From Methylobacterium gnaphalii (GTDB lineage Bacteria; Pseudomonadota; Alphaproteobacteria; Rhizobiales; Beijerinckiaceae), in contig NZ_BJZV01000032.1 in the NCBI RefSeq assembly GCF_007992215.1, positions 1 to 42,007 on the forward strand: 42,007 bases of DNA. The letters run 5' to 3'. Below, one piece after another: positions 38,440 to 42,007 of this stretch (position 1 is the first letter of the stretch; every line of letters begins with the position of its first letter). The notes beneath the pieces were generated by a model that was given only the letters and a program-made list of their open reading frames with translations, was not told the DNA's origin and made no database searches. A program made the position numbers and the translations under genes.

Positions 38440-38823
38440 ATGATGACCACCGTCCTCATCGTCGACGACAGCAAGCTCGCTCGCCTCGTCGCCGCCAAGC
38501 TCCTGCGCCAGCTCAAGCCGGACTGGGAAGTTGCCGAGGCGGCCAGCGCTGATGCGGCTTTGGCTTTGATCGACGAGCGTCAGGTCGATGTGGCACTCCT
38601 CGACTTCAACATGCCGGGCAAGGATGGTCTCGAACTGGCCGGCGACCTTAGGACCGCCAAGCCCAGCATGCCTATCGCCGTTGTCTCGGCCAACATCCAG
38701 GATGAAATCATCGCGCGTGCCCGCAGCGTCGACGCCACCTTCCTGCCGAAGCCACTGACCGAAGAGGGGCTCCTGGGGTTCCTGTCAGGTGCCGCGCTCA
38801 GGCTGCGCAGGGCAGCGTCGTGA
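38440..38823 (+). CDS. CheY-like single-domain response regulator (second)
   Basis: This 127-residue receiver domain has VDDSKLARL, the phospho-acceptor D55 (LLDFNMPGKDGLE), VVSANIQ with the switch serine, and the lysine in FLPKPLTEE. The start at 38440 or 38443 is equally possible (ATGATG). It lies 113 bases after the STAS-like gene, the largest gap in the operon, which may hold an internal promoter. It overlaps the cheC gene by 4 bases, so the following phosphatase probably acts on it. Confidence 0.92.
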   Translation: MMTTVLIVDDSKLARLVAAKLLRQLKPDWEVAEAASADAALALIDERQVDVALLDFNMPGKDGLELAGDLRTAKPSMPIAVVSANIQDEIIARARSVDATFLPKPLTEEGLLGFLSGAALRLRRAAS

Positions 38824-39461
38824 CGACGGGCGCCGTCGACCTCACTGAACTTCAGCGCGACGCGTTCACCGAGCTCGTCAACATCGGCGTCAGCAAGGCT
38901 GCCGCGAGCCTGCGCAAGATGATCGGAGTCCAAGTACTCCTTTCAGTACCAGCCGTGGAAATCGTATCCCAGGCCCAGGCCGCTCGGATGATTGGCGAGC
39001 GTGAGGCGTCCGAGCTCGTAGTCGTCCAGCAGGACTTTACCGGCGCATTCACCGGGCGCGCCCTTCTGATTTTTCCTGAGGAGAACGGGCGAGAACTCGT
39101 CCGTGCGGTAGCGGGCGGGAGTCTGCCCGCGGAGGAGATCACGGAGCTTGAGGACGAGGCATTCACGGAGATAGGCAACGTCATCCTGAACGGCTGCCTC
39201 GCCACGATGGCGAACCTCCTTCAGCGCACGCTTCGCATGTCTCTGCCGGAGGTCATCAGGGGAGACGGCTACCGGATCTTCCGGGTGGTCGGCGACGGGG
39301 GAACAGACGCCCTTGTCCTGTTTCTCTACATCAACTTCTCTGTGCGCGAGCGCGACATTCGCGGCTACATCGCCATGCTGATGGACCTGCCGTCCCTGGC
39401 GAGTCTGAAGGTCCTCATCGACGGTTTTATCGACCGCGCTATCGGTGAGACGGAGTCGTGA
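38820..39461 (+). CDS. cheC: CheC-type CheY-P phosphatase
   Basis: This 213-residue protein has two copies of the CheC active-site motif. The first is AFTELVNIGVSKAAASLRKM near residue 15; the second is AFTEIGNVILNGCLATMANL near residue 115. Each has the E-x-x-N pair used to hydrolyse phospho-CheY. The segment DFTGAFTGRALLIFPEENGR joins them. The GTG start overlaps the preceding cheY gene by 4 bases, and the stop overlaps the LOV kinase. No CheD gene is in the window, although CheC is often regulated by CheD. Confidence 0.9.
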   Translation: MTTGAVDLTELQRDAFTELVNIGVSKAAASLRKMIGVQVLLSVPAVEIVSQAQAARMIGEREASELVVVQQDFTGAFTGRALLIFPEENGRELVRAVAGGSLPAEEITELEDEAFTEIGNVILNGCLATMANLLQRTLRMSLPEVIRGDGYRIFRVVGDGGTDALVLFLYINFSVRERDIRGYIAMLMDLPSLASLKVLIDGFIDRAIGETES

Positions 39462-41914
39462 CGAGCCCGATCAACGATGCCGGAATGGACCCGCTATCCG
39501 GCGGGAGGCCAACCATTCTGGCTCAGTCGAGCGCGGCGATGCGCCTTCGTGCCGGGCCCTTCTTCGCCGCCTTGGAACGCACCCGGCAACCGATGATCGT
39601 CACGGACCCGCAAATCCACGACAACCCCATCGTGTTCGCCAACCATGCCTTCCTCGCATTGACGGGGTACGGGGCTGACGAGGTGCTCGGGCGCAATTGT
39701 CGCTTTCTCCAGGGGCCCAACACGGATCCCGCCACCGTGGCCTCCATACGAGACGCCGTCGCCGGACAGAGGGATGTAAAAGTCCAACTCCTGAACTACC
39801 GCAAAGACGGCGGCACGTTCTGGAACGAGCTCTATCTCAGCCCTGTCTTCGACGAAGCCGGCGAACTCGTGAACTTCTTCGGCTCTCAAGTGGATGTGAC
39901 GCCATCGCGTCAGGGAGCCGTCGCGCGAGAACGCTTGGCCCATATTGAGCGTCGCCTGGCCGACGCGCAGCGGCAGCTGAAGATTACCATCAACTCCGGC
40001 GGCATCGCAGGCACCTGGGATTGGGACATCTCAGGGAAGCGCCTCCACGTCGACGACCGCTTCGCTCTCCTCAACGGTATCGAGCGGGCCTTGGGCGCCG
40101 AGGGTGTGGCCACTGCGACCTTCTTCAACCACGTCCACCCTCAGGATCGCCTGCGGGTGCGCCTTGCGGTAAGCGGCATCCTCAACGGCGCTGAGGTCTT
40201 CGACAGGGAGTACCGCCTTCAGGGGCCAGACGGCGCGATCCATTGGGTCCATGCCCGTGGACGCTGTGTGTATGGAGCAGACGGCAACCCGGTGCGCTTC
40301 ACGGGTGCCTTGGTCGACATCACAGAACAGAAGCGAGTCGAGGAGCGGCTGCGCATAGCCCAGACTGCCGGACGCATTGGGACGTTCGATTATGTTCCCG
40401 GTTTCGGCACCGTCCAGGTCTCACCGCAATTCTGCAATCTGCTCGGCGTTGTGCCTGCCGAGACACTGTCGGTCAGCGCAGTGAACGCTCTCGTCTCTGA
40501 GGGTGGCCCGTTGCTCGACCCAAGCGTGTGCGAGGCCGGGGAGCTGCCCTATAAGGAGATGCGTGTCCGGATGGCGGACACCGGCGAGATGCGCTGGCTC
40601 GCCCGCCGCGGGGAGGTGATGCGTGAAGATGCGTCGGCCGAGCAGCGACATGTCGGCGTGGTCTACGACGTCACGGCCACTAAGGCGTCCGAGGTCGCCC
40701 TACGTGAATTGAACGACACGCTTGAGGCTCGGGTTTGCGATGCTATCGCCGAGCGGGAGCAAGCCGAGGAGCAACTGCGCCAGTCGCAGAAGATGGAGGC
40801 GGTGGGCCAACTGACCGGCGGCATCGCTCACGACTTCAACAATCTGCTCACCGGCATCGTCGGCTCGCTCGACCTGATGCAGACACGCATCAACGAGGGA
40901 CGGACGGAGAATCTCACACGCTACGCTGGGCTCGCCATGGCGTCGGCCCAGCGCGCGGCCGCCCTCACGCACCGTCTGCTCGCCTTCTCGCGCCGTCAGC
41001 CGCTGGAGGCGAAGCCTGTCGATGTGAATCGGCTGGTGGGCTCCATGGATGATCTGCTGCGCCGCACACTGGGCGAGCGCGTTCGCTTGGAGGTGGCCGT
41101 GGCAGGCGGACTCTGGCTGACACTCTGCGACCCGAACCAACTCGAGAACGCCATCCTGAACCTGGCCATCAACGCGCGCGACGCGATGCCGGACGGGGGT
41201 AGGCTCACTATCGAGACGGCAAACTCGTACCTGGATGATGCCTACGTCGCACGCGAGATTGGGGTGCGCGCCGGCCAGTACGTTTGCGTATGCGTCACCG
41301 ACACGGGGACCGGCATGCCGCCCGACGTCATCGCCAGGGCCTTCGACCCTTTCTTCACGACGAAGCCCATCGGCCAGGGCACCGGACTCGGCCTGTCCAT
41401 GATCTACGGGTTCGCCAAACAGTCGGAGGGCAACGTCAAGATCCACTCCGAGACTGGCAAGGGCACCTCGGTGAAACTCTATCTTCCCCGCTATCACGGC
41501 ACGGTCGAGGAGACCGGCACGATCAGGGGCGAGACGCCACGCGCCGAGAACGGCGAGAGGGTCCTGGTCGTCGAGGACGATGACACCGTGCGCGCCTTGG
41601 TCGTTGAAGTGCTGGGGGAGCTTGGTTACGGGACGTGGGAGGCTCCGGACGGGCCAGCTGGCCTGTGCCTCCTGCAATCCGACGTGCGGATCGACCTTCT
41701 GGTCACAGATGTCGGCCTTCCCGGCCTCAATGGGCGCCAGCTTGCCGATCAAGCCCGAGCTACGAGACCTGGCCTCAGGGTGCTGTTCATGACCGGGTAC
41801 GCAGAGAACGCCGCCTTCGGGGCCGGTCACCTCGAACCGGGCATGCAGATGATCACCAAGCCCTTTGCTGTCGACGGTTTGGCAAACAAGATTCGCTCGA
41901 TCATCGAGGTGTAA
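39458..41914 (+). CDS. LOV-PAS hybrid histidine kinase with receiver domain
   Basis: This 818-residue soluble sensor kinase begins with a LOV domain: GRNCRFLQGPNTDPATV includes C81, the cysteine that forms the flavin adduct under blue light, followed by KVQLLNYRKDGGTFWNEL. Two further PAS domains lie at about 170-290 and 295-415. A coiled coil leads to the HisKA domain with H458 (GGIAHDFNNLLTG). The ATPase has NLAINARDAMPDGG, DTGTGMPPDV and GTGLGLSMIYGF. A C-terminal receiver has D751 (LLVTDVGLPG). There are no membrane helices. GTG 39458 overlaps cheC by 4 bases. It is the last gene of the chemosensory operon and is a good candidate for its light input. Confidence 0.94.
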   Translation: MTSPINDAGMDPLSGGRPTILAQSSAAMRLRAGPFFAALERTRQPMIVTDPQIHDNPIVFANHAFLALTGYGADEVLGRNCRFLQGPNTDPATVASIRDAVAGQRDVKVQLLNYRKDGGTFWNELYLSPVFDEAGELVNFFGSQVDVTPSRQGAVARERLAHIERRLADAQRQLKITINSGGIAGTWDWDISGKRLHVDDRFALLNGIERALGAEGVATATFFNHVHPQDRLRVRLAVSGILNGAEVFDREYRLQGPDGAIHWVHARGRCVYGADGNPVRFTGALVDITEQKRVEERLRIAQTAGRIGTFDYVPGFGTVQVSPQFCNLLGVVPAETLSVSAVNALVSEGGPLLDPSVCEAGELPYKEMRVRMADTGEMRWLARRGEVMREDASAEQRHVGVVYDVTATKASEVALRELNDTLEARVCDAIAEREQAEEQLRQSQKMEAVGQLTGGIAHDFNNLLTGIVGSLDLMQTRINEGRTENLTRYAGLAMASAQRAAALTHRLLAFSRRQPLEAKPVDVNRLVGSMDDLLRRTLGERVRLEVAVAGGLWLTLCDPNQLENAILNLAINARDAMPDGGRLTIETANSYLDDAYVAREIGVRAGQYVCVCVTDTGTGMPPDVIARAFDPFFTTKPIGQGTGLGLSMIYGFAKQSEGNVKIHSETGKGTSVKLYLPRYHGTVEETGTIRGETPRAENGERVLVVEDDDTVRALVVEVLGELGYGTWEAPDGPAGLCLLQSDVRIDLLVTDVGLPGLNGRQLADQARATRPGLRVLFMTGYAENAAFGAGHLEPGMQMITKPFAVDGLANKIRSIIEV

Positions 41915-41940
41915 AGGTCACCTCCGGCCGTTTCTTCCAT
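41906..41940 (+). terminator. Possible weak terminator after the LOV kinase gene
   Basis: A 6-base inverted repeat GAGGTG/CACCTC at 41906-41911 and 41919-41924 spans the kinase stop codon. It is followed by CCGGCCG and TTTCTTCC. The stem is short and the tract imperfect, so termination efficiency is doubtful. Confidence 0.3.
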
Positions 41941-41956
41941 AGAAAAGCAGGCGGAA

Positions 41957-42007
41957 ATGGCCGACATCACGCGCAGCGATGCACCCGATAGCCAACAGGG
42001 AAAAATC
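41957..42007 (+). CDS. Start of a further ORF, cut by the window end
   Basis: An ATG at 41957 preceded by GCAGGCGG opens a frame of 17 codons (MADITRSDAPDSQQGKI) that is still open at the window edge. It lies 42 bases after the LOV kinase stop on the same strand, so it could be one more operon member. Too little is present to name it, and the ribosome site is only moderate. Confidence 0.4.
   Translation, partial: MADITRSDAPDSQQGKI

Noticed and set aside
1..42007. Search for insertion sequences, phage genes, CRISPR repeats and rRNA
   Set aside because: No transposase or integrase motif, no regularly spaced repeat array and no rRNA-like segment was found. Base composition is even apart from short promoter patches.

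Overview
The window is high-GC alphaproteobacterial DNA and very probably comes from the genus Methylobacterium/Methylorubrum. The main evidence is the 990-residue and 572-residue formate dehydrogenase subunits at 22642-27371. Their lengths, domain order and opening residues match the tungsten-dependent FDH1 of M. extorquens as I remember it. No insertion sequence, integrase, CRISPR array or RNA gene was seen. The layout is dense, with many 1-8 bp overlaps of the GTGA, ATGA and TGATG type.

Region 1 (about 455-10697, all minus strand) reads as one operon for a membrane-bound, Tat-exported formate dehydrogenase of the FDH3 type. In transcription order it encodes a lipoate/biotin ligase-like protein, DUF6505, DUF6352, DUF3305, DUF3306, a TorD-like chaperone, a small Tat-signal protein, the catalytic subunit Fdh3A, the Fe-S subunit Fdh3B, the cytochrome b subunit Fdh3C and two small exported or membrane proteins. 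Divergent from it lies a 677-residue multi-cluster ferredoxin-like protein (10838-12871). Facing that gene, 9 bp away, is a periplasmic WD40-cytochrome c fusion (12881-14161).

Region 2 (14314-28529) covers metal supply and cofactor assembly for the second enzyme. It holds three consecutive MoeA-type molybdenum/tungsten insertase homologues: one degenerate, one fused to a periplasmic-binding-protein-like domain, one canonical. Next come the tungstate ABC transporter tupBCA, two small exported proteins (one with a PRC-barrel), a short ModE-type regulator without a metal-sensing domain, the NAD-linked W-formate dehydrogenase fdh1B-fdh1A with a small leading gene, and mobB. The picture is a formate-oxidation locus carrying one periplasmic quinone-linked enzyme and one cytoplasmic NAD-linked enzyme, with private oxyanion uptake and cofactor loading between them. 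An avidin-like gene abuts mobB tail to tail.

Region 3 (29496-41914, all plus strand) is a translationally coupled chemosensory operon. It encodes a soluble receptor with two signalling tips, a triple-domain CheW, CheB, a HEAT-repeat protein, CheR, CheY, CheA, a small STAS-like protein, a second CheY, a CheC-type phosphatase and a LOV-PAS hybrid histidine kinase. It has no flagellar or pilus genes beside it. The output is therefore unknown, but blue light is a plausible input. A further ORF begins at 41957 and runs off the end.

The most unusual points are the double-headed soluble receptor in an operon ending in a LOV kinase, the three-MoeA/tungstate-transporter arrangement, the MoeA-binding-protein fusion, the WD40-cytochrome c fusion paired with the Fe-S protein, and the avidin homologue lacking several biotin-pocket tryptophans.
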